64,000 bases of DNA. Origin: Erigeron canadensis. Its lineage: Eukaryota > Streptophyta > Magnoliopsida > Asterales > Asteraceae. Below, in pieces: positions 36,540-48,634 of the stretch. Where the stretch lies: the NCBI RefSeq assembly GCF_010389155.1, contig NC_057761.1, forward strand, positions 53,442,587 through 53,506,586, in the 5' to 3' direction. The notes beneath the pieces were generated by a model that saw only the letters and a program-made list of their open reading frames with translations, had not been told where the DNA came from and did no database searches. Both the position numbers and the translations under genes were made by a program. Each line of letters starts with the position of its first letter. Within the stretch, counting starts at the first letter, position 1.

Positions 36540-37779
36540 ACAATGAAAATTCTCGCAACAACAATTTTGTATCTGGTGAAAAAAGAGAAACCTAACAATG
36601 CAGGGCTTGTTTGGCCTGAATTGCGTGAGCTCATTACATATACTGTTAGTGAGACCACAGGGTATGCTAAGTTCCTCTGTCAGCTGATGGTAGAGGTACC
36701 CAGCTACTTTCGGATACATGAAGTTGCTGAAGAAGGTTTCTAACAGTAGTATTAAACAATTCTCTTGTTTCATCTGATCTCGAACTCCAACTGTTACCAT
36801 TAAGGGCTACTACAACATATCTTGAGTTTTATGTGAAAACACGGAAAGACATGTGCAATTCTCTGCTTATTTGCATGCTAGAACAAATGGTAAAAGTTGC
36901 AAACCTAGGGGACAGTGCACTACATGTTCATCTAGATAACATACTGGAAAGGATGTTACGTAAATGGTTTTGGTTGAAAGCTTTGCAAAAAGAGAATAGA
37001 ATCGATGTTGTCCTAAACTCCTTACTTGGTATGGCCAAAGCTTTCACCTCTGATATTTCAGTGAAATCTGCAATTAGACTATTCACTAAGACAGCATTTG
37101 CAAAAGCAGACTGTAGTGATGAACTCCTTAATGAATTTTGCAAGTTTTTGACTGGGTTAATGTTTGCTAGAGATGAAGAAAAATGGAGCTATATCAGCAA
37201 GTATGACACTAAGGTCCCGGTTAAGTTTGATCCGGTTGTGCTTGACGAAGTTAACAAACCCATATATATTTTTGCTGAAAATCATCTGCGGAACATGCTC
37301 TTGGCAGTTAACGAATCAATCCAACAAGATGTAGTATCTTATCTTTTGGAAAGTTCACCTATTGAATCTTCTACCATAGATTCATTAATTGGATGGTTGA
37401 TTGCGCTAGAATGCTTAACATCTGGATCCAGCAAAGAAGTTCTTGAAATGTATGTTACAGATTTACTTAAGTGTGGGTTGGATTACCTCAGTCACTACAG
37501 GCATCGAGTAGCTTGGGCGGCCGTGACTCTGGTTTGGTGCCTTTCTTACCAAGTCAAAAAGCTGAAATCAAATTCCTTGGAAAACGAGCGCCTGCGTGTT
37601 CGTACCCAATTAAAAAGGTTCAACCATACAAATCGTCGAATTCAGGTATGCAATCTACTTTCTAACATGTAATTACTCATCTTATCCTACCTCATCGCCC
37701 ACCTGTTTTGTGATTTATTGATTGCAGGCTCGTATCATCGCAACTTGCTCCTTCCTTTAGGCTATGGGATACCTCCGCT
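36540..37779 (+). pseudogene. Unidentified gene fragment, helix-rich protein
   Basis: Coding-like sequence starts near 36540 (KILATTILYLVKKEKPNNAG, LVWPELRELITYTVSETT), reaches a TAA at 36741-36743, and continues one frame over (RFLTVVLNNSLVSSDLELQL, KTRKDMCNSLLICMLEQMVK) through a long open stretch to a GT donor at 37647 after TNRRIQ. A short possible exon follows an AG at 37728. It has no start context, no N-terminus and no end. The protein is Leu-rich and predicted helical, like an ARM/HEAT-type scaffold, but I do not recognise the family. Codon use and the AG/GT borders look like a real plant gene, not a transposon ORF. A Copia fragment lies on the left and a MITE on the right, so it may be captured or a relic. 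It differs from the SDR, F-box and CACTA genes. Confidence 0.6.
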
Positions 37780-37826
37780 AATGGTAGGTCTGCTTGTCTG
37801 CTTATATCTGACTTCTTTTTTGGGAA

Positions 37827-38155
37827 AAGGTTCAAGTGAGAACCATTTGAATTGGAAGAACCATGAGAACCTTTTAATTATAACTTGGTGTTCATATGTG
37901 ATTAGTATATGTAAACAAATTCATGCACATAGGGTGGCTATCAAATGAGAACCAAATTAAAATGAGAACACTTAAAAACTACATTTTGATGCATTAAAAG
38001 TCCATAAAACTGACATAGTGCATAACTAATTATCATTATTTAAGTGTTTAACAACACATTGATCCGTCAAAATAAAAAAAATCACGTTTTTTGTTGAATG
38101 CATCACTTTGATGAATATGCATCCAAGATGGATGCACAAAACAAAAAACGTGATT
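37827..38155. repeat. Left arm of a foldback MITE split by the CACTA element
   Basis: It shares in reverse complement with 48419-48634: AAGGTTCA..GAGAACC ends, AATGAGAACACTTAAAAAC, ATTTTGATGCATTAAAA, GTGCATAACTAATTAT and TAAGTGTTTAACAACACATT. It ends at the ATT target repeat of the CACTA element. Confidence 0.8.
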
Positions 38156-38250
38156 CACTACTACAAAACTGAGATATACCGACGAATCCACTTTGTCGGA
38201 AATTCCCGACGGATTTGTGACGAAGTTCCGACGAATCCACATTGCATAAA
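38156..38250. repeat. CACTA left terminus and subterminal repeats
   Basis: CACTACTACAAAAC followed by several close copies of TTCCGACGAATCCAC- or TGTCGGAAATTCC-like motifs in both orientations, the probable binding sites of the element's TNPA-type protein. Confidence 0.8.
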
Positions 38251-40516
38251 GTAACACGTGTTCTTTTAGTTTATATTAAAAATTATAAATATCACATGTA
38301 TAATTATATTTAATAAATACACTTTATCTATTTGTTTACACATATATAACTTGAGTTGTTTTAAATTCCAATTTTAATTATTTATTTGTCATGATATATG
38401 AAGTAATGTTGGTTTCATTTTTTTTTGGAACGACTTTCAATTATTTTATTTTTGTTTTATATTTAAAGACTTGAAATCATCAATTTGATTAATAAAATTA
38501 TAAATATTTTAATTGTATGGTAATTGTTGAAAATTCCTAATATATATAAATAGGGGCCTGATTTTTACACTGACATTATTGATGGATACAAGGAATTCTA
38601 ATGTAAATAGGCTATCATACCCCTTAACTATATTTACCCAATTAACATTTACCCTTTCACGTTTAATCATCCAAACCAGATCCATCATATTTTTTCTTTT
38701 TAATCCACCCCATTCAATTCTTTCCTCAGTTCTTCCATTCTGTTTTATAGTTTTATATGTATATAACTAAACACTAAACAATAATCAAATTAATATTTAA
38801 TATTTATATATATAATAGATCTTTGTTTACACATCACTCGCTTCCTCTTCTTCTTCTTCTCTGGTTTGCAAGAAAGCTTCGATGTTCTTCTGATTTGCCG
38901 GTCCGGGTCCGACAACAGGCCATTGATCAACTCTGTTAGTTAATTAATGTCAATAAACTGAATTTTATCTATATTTGCAGATATTGGAGAAAAAAATTAG
39001 ATGATCATAGTGCCATTGTTTTATTGATACAACACAATGCCAAAAAAGCATGAAAAAAAACATAATGATGATTGTATGAGTCACGGTACTCGTGTAAAGA
39101 GTGAGAAAGGTAGATGTTTAAGTTTTCGAATGAAATTGCCCATTGAATAGTGTTTTGGATTTTGGAGGGTCAAACGTTGAAGTGTGAAAATGTCTTCGGT
39201 AATTATTGTTTAAGGGTATAATAGGCTATTCCATTATATTTCCTTGCATCTAGTAAAACTCTAAATATTAAAATTAGTCTCCTTTTTAATAAAACTCTAA
39301 ATATTAAAATTGTTTATATAAACAAACTTCTGAAACACACTAACGTTGATCGGTAGATGCATCATTATATAAATTAGTCTCTTTTTTAAGTGTATCTTAT
39401 AGTGTATCTTACATACATACCGTCAATTTATACATCGTACGGGTGTTAGTTTTAGTAAAAGATATAAATCATTAATCAAGTTGATAACTAATAGAAAAAT
39501 AGTTTATGAAGTTTGATTTTAAAGTTGTTAAACATAATTCTAGTTGTAGATTCGTTTTAAAAAATATTAATGTAGAACTCGTTATTAAAAAAAAATTATA
39601 TCCTTAAAATATTTAAAAGAAAAAAAAAACATATGTGAGGATCGAACTCACAATGGCTACATCAACAAAGCCTTTCTTAAACCAATGCACCAAACTTCAC
39701 TTCTACTTTATATTTTCACACTTAAAACTTATATCTGTTTAATATATTGGTAAAAACTCAATAAAACTAACCCTAATAAGTTCTATCTCCCGCCCCATTT
39801 TCATTCTTTAGGTTTTTAGTCAAAAGGAGGGCGATTTGGCGACTGACGACTTCATCTCCCGCCCCTTTCTTCATTACGGTTTCACTTTCCTTCAATTTAA
39901 ATTCCTTGTTCCTTGTTTATAGATAAACAGATCGATGTATATATATATCAAGACCTAATTTAATTGTTTCTCTTTTTCAGATTTGTTTCTTCTTCTTGAC
40001 CAAATTTCAGGTTCGTTTCTTTTTTCAGACTCAATTTCGTTTCTTCTTCTTTTACAGGTTCATTATATATATATATATACACACTTATATGTATTATTGT
40101 TGTATTTGGTTTAATATGCTTAGAGTTTACTTATAGTGATATATATATATATATATATAAAATTTATACGAGAAAGTAATTGGAGAGAAAAAAAACTTAT
40201 TTTTATGAATTAAAAACCGAACTAAGTCAAGTTCAATTACATAGTTTAGTTTTTGATGTCATCAATTTATTTATTCAGTTTTGTGGTATGTTTTGGAGTA
40301 ACCATTGGTGTTGTATTTTATGATTGTCTAGCTCACTAGCTGCTTACTTATTTTTATGGATTAAACAATCCTTCTTTTCAAGTCGTCTTGATCATTTTGA
40401 GCGTTGAATGATCTGTAAATGCCTTGTTTTTGTTTAAAGTGAGTGATATTTTGTGTTTTCTCAGTTGATTATTAGTTGATTATTTGTTTTTATAGTAGTG
40501 CTGTTACTTTAGGAGT

Positions 40517-43500
40517 ATGTCGACTAATGATAGGGGATGGATGTACAAAAGAACAGAAGGTAGATTTATTAGTGAAGAATGGATAACGAGACTAGAGACA
40601 CAATTTTTGAATACTACCTTTTCTAACGAAGCAATTGTTAAAAGTAAAAATGTTGGTGGAACCATGATACAAGTTATTAGATGTCTATGTTCAAAATGCA
40701 AATGTAGAAAGTATAAATGTAGAAATGATGTTCATTTAGACTTGATGAAGTATGGGTTTCAGCCCGATTATACAACTTGGTGGGCACATGGTGAAGTATT
40801 TTCTTATGCTCAAGAGGCTGGAGAGTTTTCCAATACGACGAGGGATGATAACGACTTTGATGGTTGTACACGCATGGTGTTGGATAACATGCATCCCGCT
40901 GATTTTCATAATTGGGAAGAGCAAGCCCCAAATTCATCAGCAAAGGGATTCTATGACATATTACAAGCTGCTGATAAGCCTTTGTATCCCGGTTGTGAAA
41001 CATTTTCAACATTAGAATGGGCTACAAGATTGCTGAATTGGAAGTCAGAATGCAATGTACCCGTGTCCACCTATAATAGATTGCTTCGGGACTTGAATGA
41101 AGCATTTCCCGTGGGAAGTAATGTGGACCAGAACTTCTACGAGACAAAGAGAAGATTGTCTAAACTTAGTCTACCGGCCGAAAGAATTGATGCTTGTAAA
41201 AACCATTGCATGTTATACTACAAAGAAAAGAAGGAGCTGGTCAATTGTGAAGTATGCGGGTTATCTCGTTACAAGAGTAATGGGTCAAGTAAGATACCGA
41301 ATTTGGTATTGCGGTACTTCCCAATTACTCCCAGACTTCAAAAGAATGTATGTCAAAAAGACGGTGAAAGACATGATTTGGCACTATGATCTTCCTAGAG
41401 AAGATGGTAAAATGGTACATCCAAGTGACGGTGAAGCTTGGAAGCATTTTGATAGGACTCATCCCTCATTTGCAAATGAAATCCAAAATGTTCGCCTTGG
41501 GTTATGTACTGATGGTTTTACTCCGAATAACCAATCATCCAATCCTTATTCATTATGGCCCGTGTTTCTAACAATCTACAACCTACCTCCATGGATGTGC
41601 TTGAAAGATGATTATGTTAACTTAAGCTTGGTTATTCCAGGAGGAAAAAGCCCGGGTCAAAACTTAGACGTGTTTCTACAACCATTAATTGATGAGCTTA
41701 AAATGTTGTACGAAGATGGTGTTGAAACTTATGACAAATATCGTAGAAATAATTTTAATCCTTCTGTGGACAGTTAGCGACTTCCCTGCATATGCAATGT
41801 TGTCGGGTTGGAGCACGCATGGAAGGTTAGCTTGCCCAACTTGCATGGGCGATATTGGCTCGTTTCAGTTACATAACGGGGGGAAACCATCTTGGTTTGA
41901 CTGTCATAGAAGATGTTTGCCTAAAAATCATCAATTCCGTCGTGACGTGAAAGGTTTTACAGTTGGAAAAACAGTGTCATGTGGTCCACCACCACAGTTG
42001 ACTGGTGATGAGATATGGGAGCAAGTTAGGCAAATTCCAACGGTATATGAAGGCGTTCCTTACAATCTGAAGAATAAAAAACTCCAAGGTTTCGGGCAAA
42101 ACTCATAATTGGGTTAAAAGAAGTATTTTTTGGGAGCTGCCCTATTGGCGAACTATGTTAATCCGCCACAACCTTGACGTCATGCATATAGAGAAGAATG
42201 TTTTTGAGAATCTTTTTCACACTGTTATGGGTACTTCGAAATCTAAAGACAATTTGAAGTCGAGAAAGGACATTGAATTGTATTGTGATAGATCGGAGTT
42301 GCATGTTTCCAATGTCAACAATAAACTCATGAAACCAAAAGCATCTTACAAACTATCCAAGCCACAAGTCACAAAGGTATGTGAGTGGTTAAAGAATGTT
42401 AAGTTTCCGGATGGGTATGCTTCAAATATAGGAGGGTGTGTAAACCTTACAGATCATACTTTTATAGTTTTAAAAGTCATGACTGTCATGTAATGATGCA
42501 ACGCTTGCTTCCGATTGCATTAAGAGGCATGATACCAAATCCAATATGGGATGCAATCACGGAGTTGTGTACATTCTTTCGTGCAATATGCTCAAAGGTT
42601 CTCCACGTTAATGATTTGCAAGATTTGGAAAAAAGTATCATAATCACAATTTGCAAGTTGGAGAAATTTTTCCCTCCTGGATTCTTCGACTCAATGGAGC
42701 ACCTTGTAATACATTTAGCATGAGAAGCTATTCTTGGTGGTCCAGTGCAATATAGATGGATGTATCTATACGAGAGGTAGTACTTTAAGTCTTTCCATTT
42801 GTTAAATTAAGATATTTCACTTAAGTTCTAAAACTTCTATTTTACTTACTTTAAGGAAGTTGGGGTCATTAAAGAAAACGGTGATGGGTCCATTGTTGAG
42901 GCTTATCTTGTCAAAGAACTTTCTACCCATTGCTCGCTATATTTTGATCCAACTGTAGAAACCTGATTGAACTGTGAGCCGAGGAATTATGCCCCCGATA
43001 TTCCTTGTTCTTCAAAGGTCGATAATCGATTAAGCATATTTAAAGTTGCATCCCGAAGATTATTCAAAAACGGAGGAACAAAAAGATCTGTGATTGGGGA
43101 TGAAAAACATAAGGCTCATACTTATATCTTGCTTAATTGTCCAGAGGTTTATCCTTTTGTAAGGATGTTCAATGAAGCAATGATACATAAGATTTTGCAA
43201 CACTTGATAGGGCTAGAGACAAAGATTTTGCAACGTGGTTTTATAATCACTTGCTAAATGAGCCGAATGATTTCAATCAAAATTTCAAAATTTAAAGAAT
43301 CTTGCACGAGGACCGTTACGCTATGTTTTTTCACATAAAGGATACTTTGTCAATGGCTATAAGTTTCACACGAAGCAATATGGAGCCGGAAAGATTACAC
43401 AAAATAGTGGTGTATGTGTGAAAGGGTCTATTTATGATGACTCAGAGTGTGACTACTATGGATCTTTGGTCGAAGTTTTGGAGGTTGAATATCATGGTGG

Positions 43501-44032
43501 AAAAGATGATCGGTGCGTCATTGTCTTGTTTAAATGTGATTGGTTTCATCCCCAAGAAGGGTTAAGGATCATAAGCAAACATAGTATGGTTGATGTCAAA
43601 TTCAATAAGAAGGGATGTCTTGAAGACCCATTTATCCTTGCATCACAAGCACAACAAGTCTACTATGCAACTTATCCTTCAATGACAAAGGACTTGAAAG
43701 AGTGGTGGGCCATTGTAAAGACAAAGCCAAGAAGCGTATATGAAGTTACAGAAGCGGCTAGTGAAGTGTGTGATGATGATATCATGGACGAGGAACTTTT
43801 TTTTCAAGGAAATGAAAGAATAACATGTGCACCTGACTTAAGTACACATGAACAGGTTTGTCTTGCAACCTATGAACCATCAGAAGAGGTTGCACAAGGT
43901 AGCAATAATGATGGCATCGAAGATACCATGGAAGATAGTGACGAGGAAGCAGAGTTTCAAGATATGCTTAGTGACTCGGATGAGGATTGTGATGATGATC
44001 TTGTTTTTTCAGATGATTCATCAGATGAGTAG
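40517..44032 (+). pseudogene. CACTA TNP2-like transposase, frame-broken
   Basis: Pieces in order: 40517-41389 with the transposase-associated N-terminus (RGWMYKRTEGRF, then CPCxxC-like CLCSKCKC, GWWAHGE-like TTWWAHGE) and Transposase_21 start (CEVCGLSRYK); 41330-41777 (DLPREDGKMVHPSDGEAWKH, IYNLPPWMCLKDDY); 41770-42108 (LSGWSTHGRLACPTCM); 42117-42490 (NLDVMHIEKNVFENLF); 42430-42780 with the DUF4218 region (LPPG-like FFPPGFFDSMEHLVIHL); then 42967-44032 with the DUF4216 C-terminal region and an acidic tail. Frame changes near 41330, 41770, 42105 and 42465 plus TAG/TGA codons break it. Known role: TNP2/TNPD cuts CACTA ends. It starts in a good context at 40517. The acidic last 60 residues (many Asp/Glu/Ser) are common in this family. 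Confidence 0.88.
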
Positions 44033-44188
44033 TATTTATATCATGTGGGGTTTTTTTTATTTATCTTCATTGATTGTATGTCTATAGACTATATGTTTAC
44101 AAAATGGATATTTTATTTCTTTCTTTATTGATCTGGTTGACTTTGTGTTTACTAATTAGTCATTTCTTTGAATAGTATTTGCAGAATC

Positions 44189-47100
44189 ATGGGCCGTGGA
44201 GGTGGAAATAGCAAGAGAAAGAGTTATGTTGGACGACGGAATACTACTCAAGGTAGCAACAGTTCAGTACCTGAGCATGAGCATGTGTCGTCACCTATGG
44301 ATGTCAGAACTGATGATAGCTCTCCTAATACCCCTTCCAATACTGATGATTACACTAGTGAGTCGTCACAATGTCTAGCTCTTGGGTCGAACAACACCAC
44401 AAATTGGGTCAGACACAACACAACACATGTATGCTGGTTCATTACATAAGACCTATCTCCTTCCACTTGGGAATGTGTATGTATAATACTTTTGACATGA
44501 GTTTGACATGTTTAGACTTATATAAAAATTAGGTATTACTATTCACTGTATTGTATTGTCTCAACTTTGTAGCTTCAATGTACAAGGCGCGCCTGATGTA
44601 ATTCGTGAGATATTGATGGAGATGTTTGATGGGAATTGGCCAACATAGAGCAAGGTTCTAAAAACCAACCAAGACTTGATGTTTGAACGTTTCCAGGTAA
44701 ATGTTCATGTTTCAAGGTCCCTTTTTTTTTTTTATTCTGAACTTATCTTCTTTTAATCAATATTGACAACCGATCAAACAAATGGATTAGTTGGTGTTTC
44801 TGTTAGTTTAAAGCTATTGCTGCTACTTTTTTCTAGTTTCTGTTTCGGTTGGTCTGTTTAACGCTACTCTCTGCTGCTAGTTTGCTATCGTGTTTTTTAT
44901 GTTTTTGTTATAAAACATGTGTTGGTCTTGTTCTGCTGGTCTGCTTGTGCCTTGGTCTACCGTTTGCCTACTGTTATATATATTATGCTTACTGCTCCTT
45001 TTTTCTAGTTTCCGTTTCAGTTGGTATATAACAATTTTGGTTGAACAGTTCGAAATTGAGGATGAATTGATGTTATGGGTCGTATTCAAGATGTGGGTCG
45101 TGTTTTATTGAGGTTCTGAATGAGTATACAACTGGTCACAAAGTGTTTTGGGTCGAACTAGGGTCTGTAAACGGGTCACCTTCGAATTTGATCTTGGAAT
45201 TGTATTATGGGTCGAGTTTTCAGGAGGGTTTTGTCTAAAAACGTTTAAATATGTTTACATACTGATAGCAATGAGTTTCAAAACTTCATGAACCGATTTG
45301 AGGGTCACATTTGGGGTTAAGGTGGTGTTTGGGTCGTGACATGTTCTTGAACGGCTGCTGCCCAGATTTTTCTTTGACATGACCACCTTCTGTTTTTGGT
45401 GCTGAAAGTTATGGCTGTTTGTGGTGCTAAATTAATGCTGAATTAATATTGAATTGTTGCTGTTTTGCTGATTTTTTCGCTGCAAAAACAGTGCAGTTTA
45501 GCTGCTGTTTTTGGTGGTGAAAACGTGCAGTTTAGCTGCTGTTTTTGGTGGTGAAAACGTGCAGTTTTGCAGCTGTATTTGCTGCTGCAGTCGGGCAGAA
45601 TTATTGTTGTTTTGCTGCTGTAAACGGGCAGAATTATTGCTGTTTTTTGCTACTGCAAACGGGCAGAATTAAAGCTTACGATTGTGTTTAAAGATAGGGT
45701 TTTGTTAGTCCTGTTTGTGTTTAATCTTTCCTGGTTTATTGATGTTCCCTTTTTATGATTTTAGATAGATTATAAATTAAGAAAGATGTAATATATGATG
45801 TTTCTATTGCAGACAAAATTTCAATGGGCTCCCGAACATGGAACTAAAATTAGGGAAAATTGGGAGTTTATTTTGAAGAATCGGTACCGTGATTTCATGA
45901 GGGATGCTCGTGAAGATGCTATTAAGTTAGCTATTGAGAATGGTGTGAATTTTAGGGATGATTACACTGTCCTTAAGCCATATAATCCTGATTGGATTGA
46001 TCAACGAAACTGGAGTGCCATGATCGACTCAGAGTGGAATACAGAAAGATGGAAACGCAATTCTGGTAAGAATAAGACAAACAGGGGAACATTAAAAGAG
46101 GGGAAGACAGCTAGACATTCTGGTGGTTCAAGAAGCATGATCCATACGCAAGTGTACCTGGTAACTTGTAATTGCATAACATTATTTCTGTATGGTGTTT
46201 AAATTATTTATGATTTATAATCTCGATTACAATTCTTATAGGAAAAAAAAGGGTGGTCCAGTTCATAGACGTTTTTGAAAGCTATTACACAAAGACAAAG
46301 AAAGATCTCTCCGCGCCGCGTGAGTTTACTATTCCAAAAGCTGAGACTGTCCGGGTAACCTCTCTTTTGATTAATTGGAGTCTTAAAAATATCTGATAAT
46401 TATATTAGTTGGTAAATATTGTGCTTCCAAATACTATAGGATGAGTATAAGCGACTCTTGGTGGAGGAATTTGGGTCTAGTGAGGATGAACATCCAGCAC
46501 AGATTGTGTCAAGTCTTTGGGAGAGGGCATGTGGAGGGATGAAAAAGGGAACTTTATTTGGGGCGACCAAAGATATATTGTCTATGGCTGGAGAGACATT
46601 GAAAGTGGTAGTTTGTTTGGAAGTTATAAGGCCGGTCCTTCTACTGAAGAGGTTAGTTATTTCTCGACCTTACCCTTTATGATTAGCTTTCTGTATTTTT
46701 CCTCTTTATGGGTCGAATGTTTCCATTATAGCCTCATTAAAATATGCCAGCAGTTTTGTTAGTATTAATATGTTAGCTTATCCGGCGAGATTTCCCTTGT
46801 ATTAGTTGTTGAGTTGCCCGGTTACATATGTTGGATTAGTAAGTGAACTCGTCGGCCTGTCTAGTTTTGGTTGTTCGTGGCCGGTTTGCTGGTATGTAGG
46901 ACAAATATAGGAGTTACAAGAAAAGGCTCAAAGATGAGAATTGCAACGAGTATATGTTTATATTATTAACTAAGTGCGACTATTCTGATCAGTTACTTGA
47001 TTGGGTATCTATAGGGTATCTGGTCCGTTGGTTACTTGTATTAATATGTCCAGCTACTTGATCGGCTATATATATTTTTAGTTAAGTAATGGAGTTCAGT

Positions 47101-47835
47101 GTGAGTGTATATTATGTGCTCGGTATTGTTTTTCTAGCTTAGCTGGTTTTAGTTTATATACAAGGCATCAAGGCCGAGATATTGAAATTTTAGTTGTACT
47201 GGCCTTATATCTGTGCATGGTGCCTAGGTCAATATATAAGAAGAGTCGAGATTTTGAAAAAAAATTAGATGTACTGGCCATAAAAACATTAAATGTTCTC
47301 CTACTTGTGTGAGTGTGTCAGGTCGATTACTCTGACTGCAGCCTAACTGTGATTTTTTGTGTTGTTTCATTGTGCTGCCTTTTGAAATCTCGTATGAGTT
47401 GGCAACAAAAGTATGCAACTTTAAGGTTATACACTATAATAGCCCATTTGCTTATAGCCGATATACTAGATAGCTCCCCGGGATGGTTGTAGTAGTTAGC
47501 AAAATCTGGTTTAATAATTTACATGTACTCCAGATGTACTCCAGCTGTTAGTTATGTATGTACTTATTTTTATAGGTGGAAACTTTGAAAGAAGAAGTAA
47601 AAAGGCAAAAGAGTGAACATGAAAAGACAAGAAACAGGCTGAGATAGCCGAGAGGGAGGGCGATGAACTTAAGACCAAGGTAGCCGAGTTGCAAGAGCGC
47701 GAACAAGCAAGGGAACTTGAGATAAAAAGATTGGAAGAACGAGAGAAAACAAGAGAACTAAAAAGTTTGGAAGATCAAATGGAAGTTGTTACCAAGTTCA
47801 TGCAAAGCCAAGCCCAAATCCAACAATCTATTTAG
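44189..47835 (+). pseudogene. Second CACTA gene (Ptta/En/Spm, TNPA-like), multi-exon, damaged
   Basis: Begins MGRGGGNSKRKSYVGRRN at 44189, followed by a Ser/Thr-rich stretch. An exon at about 44575-44696 gives FNVQGAPDVIREILMEMFDG and then TAG where Trp is expected. The exon at about 45814-46158 carries WAPEHGTKIRENWEFILKNR and the Transposase_24-like core. 46440-46570 gives YKRLLVEEFGSS and SSLWERACGG. 47577-47835 codes for a Glu/Lys-rich coiled coil with a TAG inside. Plausible GT/AG borders separate the pieces. Family role: a DNA-binding partner that recognises the subterminal repeats. The coiled coil would serve dimerisation. Exon limits are approximate. Confidence 0.7.
45470..45670. repeat. 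Degenerate tandem repeats in an intron of the second CACTA gene
   Basis: Repeated GCTGCTGTTTTTGGTGGTGA, AAACGTGCAGTTT and GGGCAGAATTATTG units of about 35-45 bp, two of them perfect copies side by side (45498-45560). Confidence 0.75.
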
Positions 47836-48089
47836 TATGAATATAATCTAGCCTCTTTTGTCTTGAATATGATCTAACCTATATATATATATATATATGT
47901 ATTGATCCTTGCACGCTTTTGGAACTAAGATACCTTGTGCATTTGGATCCTATTGTATTTTGAAGTTAGCATTGGCAAATTGTATCTTGTTATGTAAATT
48001 ATGAAATGGTATTTGGATGTTCGTAGTATATTTTTACTTTCCGTTAGCCTTTCGTTTTTAGCTTTTACAGCCTACAAGTAGGAAAATTA

Positions 48090-48418
48090 ATGTGTATTTA
48101 CCCACAGATTTTGTGTATTAAAATTATGTCGGAAAGTCGTAGGAATAAATTTGTCGGAATAAATCTGTCGTTAGATCTGTCAGAAAATGTTTAATAATTC
48201 GGTAAAAACTCTGTCGGAAATCTGTCACAAATTCTGTCGGTGATTGTTATTTTCCGACAGAAAGTTGAAAGATGACTAATTACAAATACTAACAGAATAC
48301 CGACAGAAATATTTGTCGGAATTAATTTCTGACAGATTTATTTCTGTCAGAAACTATTTACCCACAAAAATATTCCGACGGCATTAATCCGTAAGAATAA
48401 TCCAGTTTTGTTGTAGTG
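48090..48418. repeat. CACTA right terminus and subterminal repeat array
   Basis: At least ten TGTCGGA / TGTCAGA / TCCGACA variants in both orientations within 300 bp, ending in the inverted CACTA terminus. Denser than on the left side. Confidence 0.85.
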
Positions 48419-48634
48419 ATTTTTTTCGATTTTGACGGACCAATGTGTTGTTAAACACTTAAATAATTATAATTAGTTATGCACTATGTTAGTTTTATGG
48501 ATTTTTAATGCATCAAAATGATGTTTTTAAGTGTTCTCACCGTTCTTATTTTAAAAGTGTTCTCACCGGAGTGTTACCCTATATATGAACATGTTTATCT
48601 ATGTTCATATATGAATGGTTCTCAAATGAACCTT
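48419..48634. repeat. Right arm of the foldback MITE split by the CACTA element
   Basis: Reverse complement of much of 37827-38155 (see that entry). The outer end GGTTCTCAAATGAACCTT mirrors the left outer end. Confidence 0.8.

Larger units (their letters stand above)
38156..48418 (+). mobile_element. CACTA (En/Spm) DNA transposon, 10.3 kb
   Basis: The left terminus CACTACTACAAAACTG (38156) matches the inverted right terminus CAGTTTTGTTGTAGTG (ending 48418), and both sides have the 3-bp direct repeat ATT (38153-38155 and 48419-48421). Subterminal regions hold many copies of a TGTCGGA/TCCGACA-type motif. It codes on the plus strand for a TNP2-like transposase (40517-44032) and a second En/Spm protein (44189-47835), both damaged. 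Structure, target duplication size and gene order all fit CACTA. It cannot supply its own transposase but still has the ends needed for mobilisation in trans. Confidence 0.95.

Noticed and set aside
37718..37779. Resemblance of HRNLLLPLGYG to the receptor-kinase motif
   Set aside because: It is an isolated short match in a frame that does not continue from the upstream exon, and no kinase subdomain is nearby.
39639..39695. Possible tRNA on the minus strand inside the CACTA element
   Set aside because: A- and B-box-like text is present, but acceptor and anticodon stems do not pair; at most a tRNA-derived relic.
44849..45031. Hydrophobic 60-codon open frame
   Set aside because: It lies in an intron of the second CACTA gene, in T-rich low-complexity sequence.
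48090..48400. Regular short repeats resembling a CRISPR array
   Set aside because: A plant nuclear context, variable spacing, motifs in both orientations and the CACTA terminus explain them as subterminal repeats.
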